A stretch of DNA of 41,071 bases, taken from positions 1 to 41,071 of the forward strand of contig VFKM01000148.1 in NCBI GenBank assembly GCA_009885545.1. Direction: 5' to 3'. The notes under the pieces were generated by a model that made no database searches, was not told the DNA's origin, and saw nothing but the letters and a program-made list of their open reading frames with translations. Positions 1 to 9,566 of this stretch are shown here, piece after piece. The position numbers and the translations under genes were made by a program. Positions within the stretch are counted from its first letter, which is position 1. Each line of letters begins with the position of its first letter. This DNA comes from Flavobacteriales bacterium. GTDB lineage: Bacteria; Bacteroidota; Bacteroidia; Flavobacteriales_D; Crocinitomicaceae.

Positions 1-102
1 ATGTTCAAATGTGTTGTAATCGTCGTTGTAAATAATTAAATCCTTTTTATCAACCAATAACTCCAACACGTCTACATCAAATTCTTCTTCCGTTTTTGTC
101 AT
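1..102 (-). CDS. clpS: ATP-dependent Clp protease adaptor ClpS (N-terminal part, cut by window edge)
   Basis: Translating the reverse complement from the ATG at 102 gives 34 residues that run off the window. They end in DLIIYNDDYNTFEH, which matches the conserved ClpS core (YNDDxNTFxHV) that follows a variable acidic N-terminus. ClpS binds the N-domain of ClpA/ClpC and delivers N-degron substrates in the cytoplasm. The ATG lies one base after the stop of the 2931-aa gene, so it is probably translated from the same transcript. It is too short and truncated for the ORF track. Identity rests on this single motif, but the motif is distinctive. Confidence 0.8.
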   Translation of the reverse strand, partial: MTKTEEEFDVDVLELLVDKKDLIIYNDDYNTFEH

Positions 103-103
103 T

Positions 104-3100
104 TTATTTTTCTTCTAATTCAAGTTCAGTTTCTGTAACCAAAGTCCAAGTTAAACCAAATAAATCTATTTTGGCTTTTAATTCATCCATTTTATTATCA
201 GGAATTCGATATATTCTTAATTCAATTGATTCCTCAGTTTGAATAAATTCTCTTCTATAATTGTAACGCAACAACCAGTCGATGAAATCACCCGGTAATT
301 TTTTGCTACTAAACTTCACTGAAACAATAGACGATGGCTCATCATTAGCATCTAAAACGTATAGGGTATCAACATCATCCTTGAAATGATAAACTTGTGG
401 TAATTCATCTTTGGAATCTGCGATTGCCGATTTCACATGTTTGTCTATTTCATCATAATAGAAACTTCCATGGCTGTTGTAACGGTTCAAAACCTCACGA
501 GGGAATTCGTCAAATGTTTTCTTTGTAATAATTTGAACTCTTTCTAGTTTCTTTGTAACAACTTGCTCATCAGGGATGATAACTGTAGCAGATATGACTG
601 GGTCAACAACAGTCACTGGAGCAATCACCTTTCCTTCCAAAACACTGGCACCCTTTTCGTCCAACAATTTTTGAGCATCAGCCAATGTTATTCTTTCTCC
701 CTTGTAATAAGCCGTAATAAATGCATCTTGCACTCCTTTAGCAATTGCATCCAGTTTCTTAGGACGTGCATTGTCTATTGAAGTAAACATTCCAGTAGAA
801 TAACGGATTTGCCCATTCGGTAAACGCACTGTCATCAATGGAGTAATATTATGCACTGTATTTGCATTCACAGGTTTGTTGTAAACACCGATTTGAACTG
901 TAAAGAATAAACCTAAATATTTTTCTATCGGTTCAGCTTTCACTGCTCCTGGAGCTTTATTATATGTCAACTCATCCACTTTTATTTTCCTCAAAGTGTC
1001 TTCAAGACCCATAGAGATGGCAGTGTTTGTAGCCATTTCAAGAATTAGCTCATTTTCACCTTTTGCGACACATTCACCATTTGCTTCAAGTATTTTAGCC
1101 TCTGCCAATGAAATTCTTTTTCCATCGCAGTATGCTACAGCGAAAGCGTCTGCATATCCTAATCCTTTGATTTGATCTCTTACCTCTACAACTTTCTTAC
1201 TGTTATTGAAATAACCCGCCATGTATCTTGTAACACCATTATTCAATTTCTCTCCTGAAATCGGATTGAATTCTTTGAATAAATCTTGTGGAATTGGTTT
1301 AGCAAATGCACCAATTTGAACGCGATAAACTAATCCTGTAGGACTCTTAACATCAACTGGAATTGGTTTTGCTGCAGAATAAGTGTTTGTACCTTCAGCC
1401 TTAATATCTAAACCACTTGCAGGAAGTGGAACCAATGCAGCAAGAACAGCCAATCGTTTGATTGGTAAAATTCCTCTTTCAACAAGATTTTGCATTTTCA
1501 TCGCTTCTTCTGTATTCGCTGGCAAAGCTTCCTTTGCAATTTGTTGTTTTACTTTTAATTCACTTAGAAGCGTTTGTTTCTCCGCTTCCATTTGTTTGAT
1601 TTTTTCAACGTTCAATTGAAGTTTCGCTTGATTTTCTTCAGTTGGGCTGTCAATACTATTCTTAACCAATTCTTTTGTAATTGATTTTTCCAAGTTCAAT
1701 TGAGCATCTAAATTAGCAATTTGTTTTTCAACTTCCAATGCTGGTCTTGCCTTCTCTTCATAATTCTTATATTCTTCCGTTGCAGCTATTTCCTGTTCTT
1801 CAACAAAAGAAACACTATTTTTCATTGCATTAGGATCAGTTGTTGTTTCAATTTTTTCTTGTTGAGCAAGGCGCGCATCAATAGCTTCTAGCTGTTGCTG
1901 AACCAAAGTTCGTTGTTGAACTTTCTCTTTTCGTTCTTCATTTAAAGCAATTAATTCTTTTCCTTTTGCCTTAGAAATTTCATAATCCAATTCCTTGATT
2001 ATTCGGGTTAGTTCCCCAACTTGAATTGAAAAACGACGTTTCTTTTCTTCTAGCGTAATGTTTGATTCCAACGACGTAATCCCGTTTTCTTCTTCAAGTT
2101 GTTGTATTTTATTCTCAACAATTGCTTCTTTTAAAATATCATTCGCTTGTTTTTCCTTTTGTAAGGCGGTATTCAACAAGTAATTCTTTTCTTCTACACT
2201 TTTTGTTTCATTTGCTTCTTTTACCAAGGCTTCAACTTCTGTTGACAATGATTCTTGCTGTACAAGTGCCGCTTCAGAAGTTAATTTTGTTTCGTTATTT
2301 AATTGAGATCCTGCTTTCAGTTCATTTGTTTGCGTTTCGATGACTTTCTCTTTATTTGCAATTTCAGCGGTAATCAATTTGTTTTCTTGCGTCGTTTGCT
2401 CCTTTTGAACTTGAGTTAATTCTTTTTGAATAACTTGTTTTTCCTTTGGTGTTAATTCTGGATTCGTTAAATCACTTTGTAATTTGTTTTCTTTTTGATT
2501 CAATTCAGTCAACAAAGGGTCGTTGAATTCATTTCCTTCATTCGTTTCATCAGGGCCAGCAATTCTTTCCAATTCTCCGATAGAAATCTTCCATTGACGA
2601 CGTCTTTCTTGAACTTGCGTCAATTCTTCTTTCAACCAATTTACTTCCTCTTTCAATACTTCATTCTCAGCGTCATTTTTTAATTCGTTTGACTTCTCAG
2701 AAATTTGAGTTGAAAGCGCTTTTTCATAATTTGCAAGAATTGCATCTTGTTGTTTTAATTCCTCAATCGTCTTAAATTCATTAGTCATTGCGGCATTGTT
2801 CCCTTGCAATAAATCTTCTCTCAAATTATTTACAAATGCTGTTTGTTTGATTTCATTTTCAACAACATCAACATTTCCTGTTCTATAATTCTGCTCGTTT
2901 TCTTTGCTTTGAATCAATTCGTTTTTCAATACTTCATTCGCAGCAAGAATTTCTGGATTCTGCTTTTTCGCAAGGATCTTCTCATTGGCTGCAATTTGGG
3001 TTGCAATTCTTTCTTGATGAATGACTTCTCTTTCAGCTAAATCAGAATTTTTCGCATCCGAAGTTGAAGCTTTTAATTTTTCGATATCAGCAGAATAGTT

Positions 3101-6100
3101 TTCGTCAACTTTAGTAATGATTTCGGTTTCCTTAATTTGAGCATTCAATTCCGCATTTCGATCTGTTAATTCAGTTATAACAGCTTTTTGACTAACAATC
3201 AATTCTTGAACTGCTGCTAATTTCTGTTGAACTTTTTCGTCCGTTGGATTCTTGTCTAACAGTTTATTCAAACTCTTTTCTTCCAATTGAAGTTTTGTCA
3301 ACAACTCATTTTCCAATTTGATTTGCTCAGCAATTTTCTTATTCTCAACCATTCTAGAATTCGCCAATTCCTCTTTACGAGAAGTGTAATCTGGTAAAAC
3401 ATCGGCAATAATTTGTTCTTTGTCAAGTGTGTTATCAACAGATTCATTTGAATTGTTCAAGATATTTTTATTCTCAGCAATCAACTTTTCCGTTTCTAGC
3501 TGAATTGCTTCAAGAATTGCCAGTGCCTCTTTTAAGGAATTATCATTTGGTGATTGATTTAATCGTTCCTGAATATTGATTTTTTCAGTTGTCACTTTAT
3601 CATTGAAATCATTGTTCAACTTCAATAATTGCTCAGCTTTTTCTATGTTTGATAAATTACCATTTTCTTCTATACTTTCTTTTTGAGAAATGTAAGAAGG
3701 GTCTATTTCATCTATTTTATTCGATTTCGCTTGTGCAGTAACAGTCGATTCAGATGCTGCATTGTTTTTTTGTTCATTCAATCGTTCAATTGAGGATTGC
3801 AAATCAGATCGAATAGCTTCTAATTTCTTTCTTTCCTCTATTTTCACTTGATCCTCTGGATTGTTCATTAAGGCTTCTTCAATAGAAAACAATGCGTTAT
3901 TGACTTTCGCTAAAAGTGAAATTTCTTCATTCAAGAGTTTTTGAATTCTTTCAGATTCTTCAACATCCGATTTATTAATGTTCGTTATGTTGTCGAAGTA
4001 ATTAGGATCAATTTTATTAATTGTCGCTTCTTTCACTTCGTTACTCACACTTGCATTCACAGAATTTTGGTCAATTTGTTTTTGGCGATTCTCAATATTA
4101 TTTTCAAGTTCTTCACTAAGTGCATTTAATATTTGTTGCTCTTTTTTCAATTCAACAGAAGAAGGATTTTCCATCAATTGATTTTCTATATTTTCCAGTT
4201 GGTCGTATACTTTGCTCAATAATTGTCGATCCAATAATTGAATATTCTCAAGTTTTTCTAATGCCGTTTGATTGCTTTGCTCAATTGTATTTAATTCACT
4301 AAAATATTCTGAATTCAACTGATTAATAATTGCATCTTTCTCTTCTTTGGAAACAAATACAGCTGGTTCGTTAGAATTTAAAACAGCTTCATTTTGAACT
4401 ACTTTTTCTTTAATTTCTTTTTCGATTTGAGCTAAAACTGCTTGTTCTTTCAACAACGATTGATTTCCAGCATCTTTTTCTAATTGAGATTTAACAACTT
4501 GGTTCTTTTGCTGAATCTGGTTTAATAATGTCTTTTCTTCTTCCAGTAATTGTTGTGCTTTTTCCTTATCAGAAATTTCAGTTGAACTTTCAATTTCTTT
4601 TACATTTGATTCATATTCCTCAGAGATGTTATTGATCGCAGTTTGTTTTTCCTGTTCAGTGAAATTATCAATTGGCAATCCATTTTTAAGTGAAGCAATA
4701 TCACCATTGATAGCATTTATATTATTCTCTGTTTCCTTTTTTAATTCAGTTAAAACGATCATTTTGTTTTTGGCTTCAGCGTTGAAAGGATCATTGTCCA
4801 ATACTTTTTGAGCAATTACAATTTCAGCTTGAATTTTATCCAATAATTGCTGTTCTAACTTTAATTCTGAATTTTTCTTTTTCAAATCAGAATCGTTTCC
4901 TTTTGCAATACTTTCTCTTTTCGAACTATAATTAGGGTCTAGCTTATCACGAAGTAAATTCTTTTGTTCAATCAGACTTTCGGCTGATAATTCAACATTC
5001 GATTTACTTTCCATAATTTGAGCACGTTCTTCCATTCGTGATTCAATCAAGGATTTCAATTCTAATAACTTCGTCTTTTCTTCTTTTAGAGATTCATTAT
5101 TCGGTTGTTTCACCAATTGTTTGTCTAAAGCAACTATTTTAGCATCAATTGCCGTCATCAACTTTTGATCTTTTATCTGAAGTTGCGACATTTTCTCTTC
5201 CTGACTTAGTGAAGTATTCTCATTAATACTTACTACTTCTTTCGCATATCCAGGTTGAATTGTTTCAATTAATGCATTTGTTACTTCACTTGACGATTCA
5301 CTTGTTAACGAGTCAGGAATTTGCTTTTCTCTGTCTGCTATACTATTTTCCGTTGTTGCTTTTAATTCAACTAAAGCGGCTTTATTTTCTATTAAAGTTT
5401 CATTTGTTGGATCTAATTCTATCTTCTCTATGACTTTCTCTAATTCTTCTTCAATTTTCTCGATGAGCGATTTATCAATCTCATTGAGTGCTTTTGATTG
5501 TTCCTCATTCGTTAAATCAGTATTCGACTTCACCTCATCAATCTTCTGAGTATAAGTTGGATCTATTTGTGCAATAACTTCCTTACCACTTGGTGCTTCG
5601 TTGGTGTTGGTTAAAGCAAGTAATTCTGTATTTCTTTCAGTAATAGTTGATTGTGTTGTTGATTTAATTTCAGTCAAAGCTTCTTGCTTTCCGAGCAATG
5701 TTTTATCCGTTGGATTTTTTTTAAGTTGCGTGTTGACAGCTTTCAATTCTTTGTCAACAGTCATTAAGAATTTCTCGTCTTCCTGATTAAGTGCTTGTAA
5801 TTTCTCTTTCTCAGTCAGAGAATTATTCGTTGAAATCTGTTCCTTTCTAGTTTCAATCGTTGGGTCCAATTGAGCAGCAATCTCCTTCTCATTCAGCTTT
5901 TCGTTTGTGTTGGTTGAAGCAAGTAATTCTGTATTTCTTTGAGAAATAATTGCGTTGGTGTTTTCCTTAATCTGTGTTAATGATTTTAGTTTTTTCTGCT
6001 GTGTTTTATCGAAAGGACTTTCAGCTAAACCAGCAGAAACAACTTTTAATTCCTTATCAATGGCTGCAATTAATTTTTCATCTTCCTTGTTTAATTCTTC

Positions 6101-8899
6101 CAGTTTTTCAGAATCATTCAAGTTAACATTCGCTTCAATTGCCTTTCTCTCTTTATTGTAATCAGGCTGAATCGATTGAATGAGTTCATCCATATCATTA
6201 GACCCATCCTGCGACACAAGTGCTTCAACTTGTTTATCTCTATTGGCAATATTAATATCTAACGTTTCTTGGTATTTTAGAATTTCTTGTTTCTCTTTAT
6301 TTAAATTTTCATCAAACTTATTGTCAACAAGTAGTTTTTCAATTTCAGCTAATCGCTTATCTAGTAATTTATAGGTATTTCTGTCATTCTCTAAATGTTT
6401 GTAAACCTTATCTTCTTTGGATAGAACTGGATCATCTTGTATCCCTTTTGATGAGGCTGTATATTGCTCAAAAATATTATTCGCTTTCAACCCAGAAGTA
6501 ACGTTTATTCTTTCTTTCAAGGTTGGGTCTTTTTTCTCAAGTTCAAGTATTTGTTGGTTCACGTATGCGGTTAACGTGTTTGAATTAGTTTTTTCTGTTT
6601 CGGCTAACGCTGCACTTGCTTTTTCTTTACTAACAACGGCAATCGATCTATTAGAAATTGCATCCTGTAGAATTTGAATTTGTTTATTAACTAAGTACTT
6701 CTCTTGGCTTTTTTTATCAATTATATTTTGAATTTTATCCCGCTCCTCTTGAATTAGCACTATTTCAGCTTCTTTTTCTGCAATTTTTTGTTGAATTGCT
6801 GGAACCTCTTTGCTTTTAACCGAACCAATTGAGTTTTGAAGCGCTTGAATTTCAATCTCAAGTGTTTTAACATCCTTATTATAGCCATCAACCTTACCTT
6901 TCAATGAACTTATGTCATCGTCATATTTCACCACTTTTTCAACTAAATTTTGAACTAAATCTGTAGAATTATCTTTCAAAATAGTTTTTAATAAGTCTTT
7001 GTTTTCTACAATTAGTTGAACAGCCTCTTTTTCATTCCCTGCTTTAAACAACTCATCAAACTGTTTTGTAATTGCTGTCAGTTTTTGCTGATCAACGCCC
7101 AAACTAGATTTTGAAAGGACTTCTTTAATAGAGTCATTCAAATGCAGCAGGTCCTTCGAATATTTTTTGAGTTCATTTTGCTTGTTAATTAATGACTCTG
7201 CTTCTCTTAATAGAATGTATTTACTTTCTGTATCTTGCGTTTTGTTCGCTTCAGATACTTTTAATTTAATTTGTTCTTCAAGTGCTAAAAATTCGACTGC
7301 ATTTTCTACAACCAAATTATTGATATTATTCCCGATGCTATTAATTAAATTCGTGTTCTCAGATGCTTTTTTCATCTGTTGATTCAGTACATCAGAAACT
7401 TCTACCAGCAATAAATTACCCAATCCTAGCTCATCAAGAATTTCTTTATTGATTTTATCCTTTTGAACTTCATTCATGTCAAACTCATTAATATTGACAT
7501 TTAAATTCGAACGCATTTTTATCACTTCAGCTAAAACCGCTGCAGGGTCATCAACTTCTTCATCGAACAAATTCACAATCTTTACAACCTCTTTCCCTTC
7601 CTCCATTGTATGGATGATTTTTTGCTTTAGAGGTTTGAATTCTTTCATAAATGGAATGGAAACAACGAATTTATATTCTTGGTCACTTCCTTCAACTGTC
7701 ATGATATATTCATACTTTCCTCCCTTTGGGAAAGTGATCAAGTATACAGCTTTGTCATTTGAATTAAATTTCCCAATGATTTCACCATTCGCGTAATCTT
7801 TAATTTCAAAATTGATTCTTTTTATCTTAGGATCAATTTCCGAGAGAAAATTCCCTTTTACCACTGCTAATTGCAACGGCACCCTGTCAACATTCACTTT
7901 GTAAACAAATAATTTACCAGATTCACTCTGTCGTGCAGATGCAAAATAGGCGTCTTTGTTTAATGAATCTACGACATAAAACAGATCATCATCTGGAGAT
8001 GAAACAGCAAAATCCATATTTTCTGGTGGACCAAAAGAATTATTATCGACGTCAAACTTACTGCGGAATACATCGTATCCTCCCATCGAGTTGTGCCCTT
8101 TAGATGAAAAATACAAATAGTTTCCATCGGGGTGCATATATGGGAAATCTTCATCGAATTCAGTGTTTACATTACCTTGAATTGCTTGAGGCATACCCCA
8201 AGAACCATCAGGCAATCTCCTTCGAACATAAATATCTTTACCTGAATTACCATTGTCTCCATAACTTGAATAGTAAATTAATGAAGCATTTTTAGGAAAG
8301 TGAACTAACGGAATATGATTGTTTTTCTTATCTAATTTAGACTGGAAATCTGCTGTGACCAATAAATCCCCACCGATGTCTTTCAATTCGTATACACGAA
8401 AAAATTTATCTATTGTGATCTCTTTTTTCTCAGAAACAATTATATCCGTAATGGTAGTCATTAATCGCTTCCCATTTTGACACATTTGAATTGCCCTTTC
8501 CGTTTCTTCTACCTTATTACCTCCTGGACTTTTTTCTAAATAGAAATTATATTGTTTAATTGCCTCATTGAATTGGTAATTTAAATGCAATGCTTTACCT
8601 AGAAAATAATAAGCATCAGGCGAAGTGGCAGGGTCATTTACAGAAAAAGACAAGTATTTTATTGCTTCTTGCTTATTGTTTGAGTTAAACAAGAGGCAAG
8701 TCCCATATTTGTAATTATAAGATGCGTCTCTTGGTTGAAGGGATAGCAAACGTAAATACAAAGACGTGGCTTCTAGGTACTGTTCTAAATCGAACAGTTT
8801 ATCAGCTTGTGCCTTCATTTCTATCTCTGTTTGCGCCTTACTAAAAAAGGAGAAAAAGATAACAATCAAGAGTATTACTCTATGTTTTTTAATGCTCAC
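104..8899 (-). CDS. Giant exported TPR / PD40 / coiled-coil-repeat protein with two SPOR-like segments (2931 aa)
   Basis: The start codon is GTG at 8899: an in-frame TAA lies immediately upstream and the next Met (residue 28) would lose the signal peptide (IKKHRVILLIVIFFSFFSKAQ). Order of parts: TPR-like helices about residues 30-130; a PD40/WD40-like propeller region about 190-335 (FPYMHPDGNYLYFSSKGH); a short beta-rich segment; then a vast Glu/Lys/Asn/Gln-rich helical region from about 460 to 2450, including about ten tandem ~102-residue repeats at 910-1930. Two SPOR-like segments follow, beginning near residues 2525 (YRVQIGAFAKP) and 2665 (FTVQIGVYNKP), and a C-terminal alpha/beta domain of about 150 residues. 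The TPR plus PD40 front resembles PorE-type T9SS/envelope proteins, but I see no OmpA-type C-terminus. An envelope scaffold or peptidoglycan-linked tether is inference. It lies 46 bp after plsY and one base before clpS. Confidence 0.9.
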   Translation of the reverse strand: MSIKKHRVILLIVIFFSFFSKAQTEIEMKAQADKLFDLEQYLEATSLYLRLLSLQPRDASYNYKYGTCLLFNSNNKQEAIKYLSFSVNDPATSPDAYYFLGKALHLNYQFNEAIKQYNFYLEKSPGGNKVEETERAIQMCQNGKRLMTTITDIIVSEKKEITIDKFFRVYELKDIGGDLLVTADFQSKLDKKNNHIPLVHFPKNASLIYYSSYGDNGNSGKDIYVRRRLPDGSWGMPQAIQGNVNTEFDEDFPYMHPDGNYLYFSSKGHNSMGGYDVFRSKFDVDNNSFGPPENMDFAVSSPDDDLFYVVDSLNKDAYFASARQSESGKLFVYKVNVDRVPLQLAVVKGNFLSEIDPKIKRINFEIKDYANGEIIGKFNSNDKAVYLITFPKGGKYEYIMTVEGSDQEYKFVVSIPFMKEFKPLKQKIIHTMEEGKEVVKIVNLFDEEVDDPAAVLAEVIKMRSNLNVNINEFDMNEVQKDKINKEILDELGLGNLLLVEVSDVLNQQMKKASENTNLINSIGNNINNLVVENAVEFLALEEQIKLKVSEANKTQDTESKYILLREAESLINKQNELKKYSKDLLHLNDSIKEVLSKSSLGVDQQKLTAITKQFDELFKAGNEKEAVQLIVENKDLLKTILKDNSTDLVQNLVEKVVKYDDDISSLKGKVDGYNKDVKTLEIEIQALQNSIGSVKSKEVPAIQQKIAEKEAEIVLIQEERDKIQNIIDKKSQEKYLVNKQIQILQDAISNRSIAVVSKEKASAALAETEKTNSNTLTAYVNQQILELEKKDPTLKERINVTSGLKANNIFEQYTASSKGIQDDPVLSKEDKVYKHLENDRNTYKLLDKRLAEIEKLLVDNKFDENLNKEKQEILKYQETLDINIANRDKQVEALVSQDGSNDMDELIQSIQPDYNKERKAIEANVNLNDSEKLEELNKEDEKLIAAIDKELKVVSAGLAESPFDKTQQKKLKSLTQIKENTNAIISQRNTELLASTNTNEKLNEKEIAAQLDPTIETRKEQISTNNSLTEKEKLQALNQEDEKFLMTVDKELKAVNTQLKKNPTDKTLLGKQEALTEIKSTTQSTITERNTELLALTNTNEAPSGKEVIAQIDPTYTQKIDEVKSNTDLTNEEQSKALNEIDKSLIEKIEEELEKVIEKIELDPTNETLIENKAALVELKATTENSIADREKQIPDSLTSESSSEVTNALIETIQPGYAKEVVSINENTSLSQEEKMSQLQIKDQKLMTAIDAKIVALDKQLVKQPNNESLKEEKTKLLELKSLIESRMEERAQIMESKSNVELSAESLIEQKNLLRDKLDPNYSSKRESIAKGNDSDLKKKNSELKLEQQLLDKIQAEIVIAQKVLDNDPFNAEAKNKMIVLTELKKETENNINAINGDIASLKNGLPIDNFTEQEKQTAINNISEEYESNVKEIESSTEISDKEKAQQLLEEEKTLLNQIQQKNQVVKSQLEKDAGNQSLLKEQAVLAQIEKEIKEKVVQNEAVLNSNEPAVFVSKEEKDAIINQLNSEYFSELNTIEQSNQTALEKLENIQLLDRQLLSKVYDQLENIENQLMENPSSVELKKEQQILNALSEELENNIENRQKQIDQNSVNASVSNEVKEATINKIDPNYFDNITNINKSDVEESERIQKLLNEEISLLAKVNNALFSIEEALMNNPEDQVKIEERKKLEAIRSDLQSSIERLNEQKNNAASESTVTAQAKSNKIDEIDPSYISQKESIEENGNLSNIEKAEQLLKLNNDFNDKVTTEKINIQERLNQSPNDNSLKEALAILEAIQLETEKLIAENKNILNNSNESVDNTLDKEQIIADVLPDYTSRKEELANSRMVENKKIAEQIKLENELLTKLQLEEKSLNKLLDKNPTDEKVQQKLAAVQELIVSQKAVITELTDRNAELNAQIKETEIITKVDENYSADIEKLKASTSDAKNSDLAEREVIHQERIATQIAANEKILAKKQNPEILAANEVLKNELIQSKENEQNYRTGNVDVVENEIKQTAFVNNLREDLLQGNNAAMTNEFKTIEELKQQDAILANYEKALSTQISEKSNELKNDAENEVLKEEVNWLKEELTQVQERRRQWKISIGELERIAGPDETNEGNEFNDPLLTELNQKENKLQSDLTNPELTPKEKQVIQKELTQVQKEQTTQENKLITAEIANKEKVIETQTNELKAGSQLNNETKLTSEAALVQQESLSTEVEALVKEANETKSVEEKNYLLNTALQKEKQANDILKEAIVENKIQQLEEENGITSLESNITLEEKKRRFSIQVGELTRIIKELDYEISKAKGKELIALNEERKEKVQQRTLVQQQLEAIDARLAQQEKIETTTDPNAMKNSVSFVEEQEIAATEEYKNYEEKARPALEVEKQIANLDAQLNLEKSITKELVKNSIDSPTEENQAKLQLNVEKIKQMEAEKQTLLSELKVKQQIAKEALPANTEEAMKMQNLVERGILPIKRLAVLAALVPLPASGLDIKAEGTNTYSAAKPIPVDVKSPTGLVYRVQIGAFAKPIPQDLFKEFNPISGEKLNNGVTRYMAGYFNNSKKVVEVRDQIKGLGYADAFAVAYCDGKRISLAEAKILEANGECVAKGENELILEMATNTAISMGLEDTLRKIKVDELTYNKAPGAVKAEPIEKYLGLFFTVQIGVYNKPVNANTVHNITPLMTVRLPNGQIRYSTGMFTSIDNARPKKLDAIAKGVQDAFITAYYKGERITLADAQKLLDEKGASVLEGKVIAPVTVVDPVISATVIIPDEQVVTKKLERVQIITKKTFDEFPREVLNRYNSHGSFYYDEIDKHVKSAIADSKDELPQVYHFKDDVDTLYVLDANDEPSSIVSVKFSSKKLPGDFIDWLLRYNYRREFIQTEESIELRIYRIPDNKMDELKAKIDLFGLTWTLVTETELELEEK
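3110..6172 (-). repeat. About ten tandem ~102-residue repeats inside the giant protein
   Basis: Each unit begins with [IL][DQ]P.Y (for example IQPDYNKERKAIE, IDPTYTQKIDE, IDPNYFDNI, IDPSYISQKES). It continues with a short Leu/Glu helix (LNxEDEKLL-like), an NP.[DN]..L turn (KNPTDKTL, QPNNESL, SPNDNSL) and a helix ending near ENxIxxRNxEL. Unit starts at residues 910, 1011 and 1112 give an exact 101-residue step, and ten units fill residues 910-1930. Units 1 and 2 are closest: at DNA level, AAGTAATTCTGTATTTCTTT occurs on the plus strand near 5619 and near 5920. Later units diverge, so the duplications look old with one more recent event. Confidence 0.85.
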
Positions 8900-8945
8900 T
8901 TAAAATCTATACTGTACACTATTTAATAACAAAGGAATAGTACGT

Positions 8946-9566
8946 CTATTTTTTAAAAAGGTTCATCTTCGCCTCTTCTCCTTTCATTAGTCTAACGATG
9001 TTTTGTCTATGTGCAAAAATGACAAGAAAGCTTAATAAAATACTGAAGCTAAAAAGCCAATTAGAATCTTCTTCAATTACAAATCTAACGACAAGTGGGA
9101 AAGACAATGCTGCAACCATTGCTCCAAGAGAAACAAATTGAAACAAAATGAATACAATTAGAAAAAGTACAACACATATTAAAGCCGCTATGGGCTGTAA
9201 TCCAATTATTACACCTAAAGATGTTGCTACTCCTTTTCCTCCTTTAAATTGAGCAAAGATTGGAAATACATGGCCAATAACTGCTAAGATCGCAGCAATT
9301 ATTTGAATTTGAATAATAAGATCTTTTTCAATTGTTGAATTTAAAAAAATCATCGGTAAAAATGTGGCTAAAGCCCCTTTTGCTATATCGATTGATAGCA
9401 CAAAAATCCCTGGTTTTTTTCCTAATACCCGAAATGTATTAGTTGCCCCAGCATTCTTACTACCGTGCTCTCTTACATCAATATTATACCACGCTTTTCC
9501 AACCCAAACGGCAGAAGGAATTGACCCTAGTAAATATGCAATAATTGAAAAGATTAAATATTCCAT
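8946..9566 (-). CDS. plsY: Glycerol-3-phosphate acyltransferase PlsY
   Basis: PlsY transfers the acyl group of acyl-phosphate to glycerol-3-phosphate at the inner membrane, the first committed step of phospholipid synthesis. The 206-residue length is typical. Family motifs are visible: YLLGSIPSAVWVGK near the N-terminus, HGSKNAGATNTFRVLGKKPG, and FKGGKGVATSLGV, with about five to six hydrophobic membrane segments. Its ATG shares one base with the stop of the 1540-aa gene (TAATG), which suggests translational coupling. It sits between two very large exported proteins of unknown function, an unusual place for this housekeeping enzyme. Confidence 0.96.
   Translation of the reverse strand: MEYLIFSIIAYLLGSIPSAVWVGKAWYNIDVREHGSKNAGATNTFRVLGKKPGIFVLSIDIAKGALATFLPMIFLNSTIEKDLIIQIQIIAAILAVIGHVFPIFAQFKGGKGVATSLGVIIGLQPIAALICVVLFLIVFILFQFVSLGAMVAALSFPLVVRFVIEEDSNWLFSFSILLSFLVIFAHRQNIVRLMKGEEAKMNLFKK

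Noticed and set aside
3110-6172. CRISPR array or satellite DNA in the ~303-bp repeats
   Set aside because: The period is a multiple of three within one open frame and conservation is mainly at protein level, so these are coding repeats.
563-7796. Many plus-strand ORFs of 60-106 aa opposite the giant gene
   Set aside because: They are antisense shadows of a Glu/Lys/Asn-rich coding region, with biased Ser/Phe/Leu composition and no recognisable motif.
7969-8295. Overlapping ORFs 7969-8154 (minus) and 8104-8295 (plus)
   Set aside because: Both lie within the PD40-coding part of the giant gene in wrong frames and show no family features.
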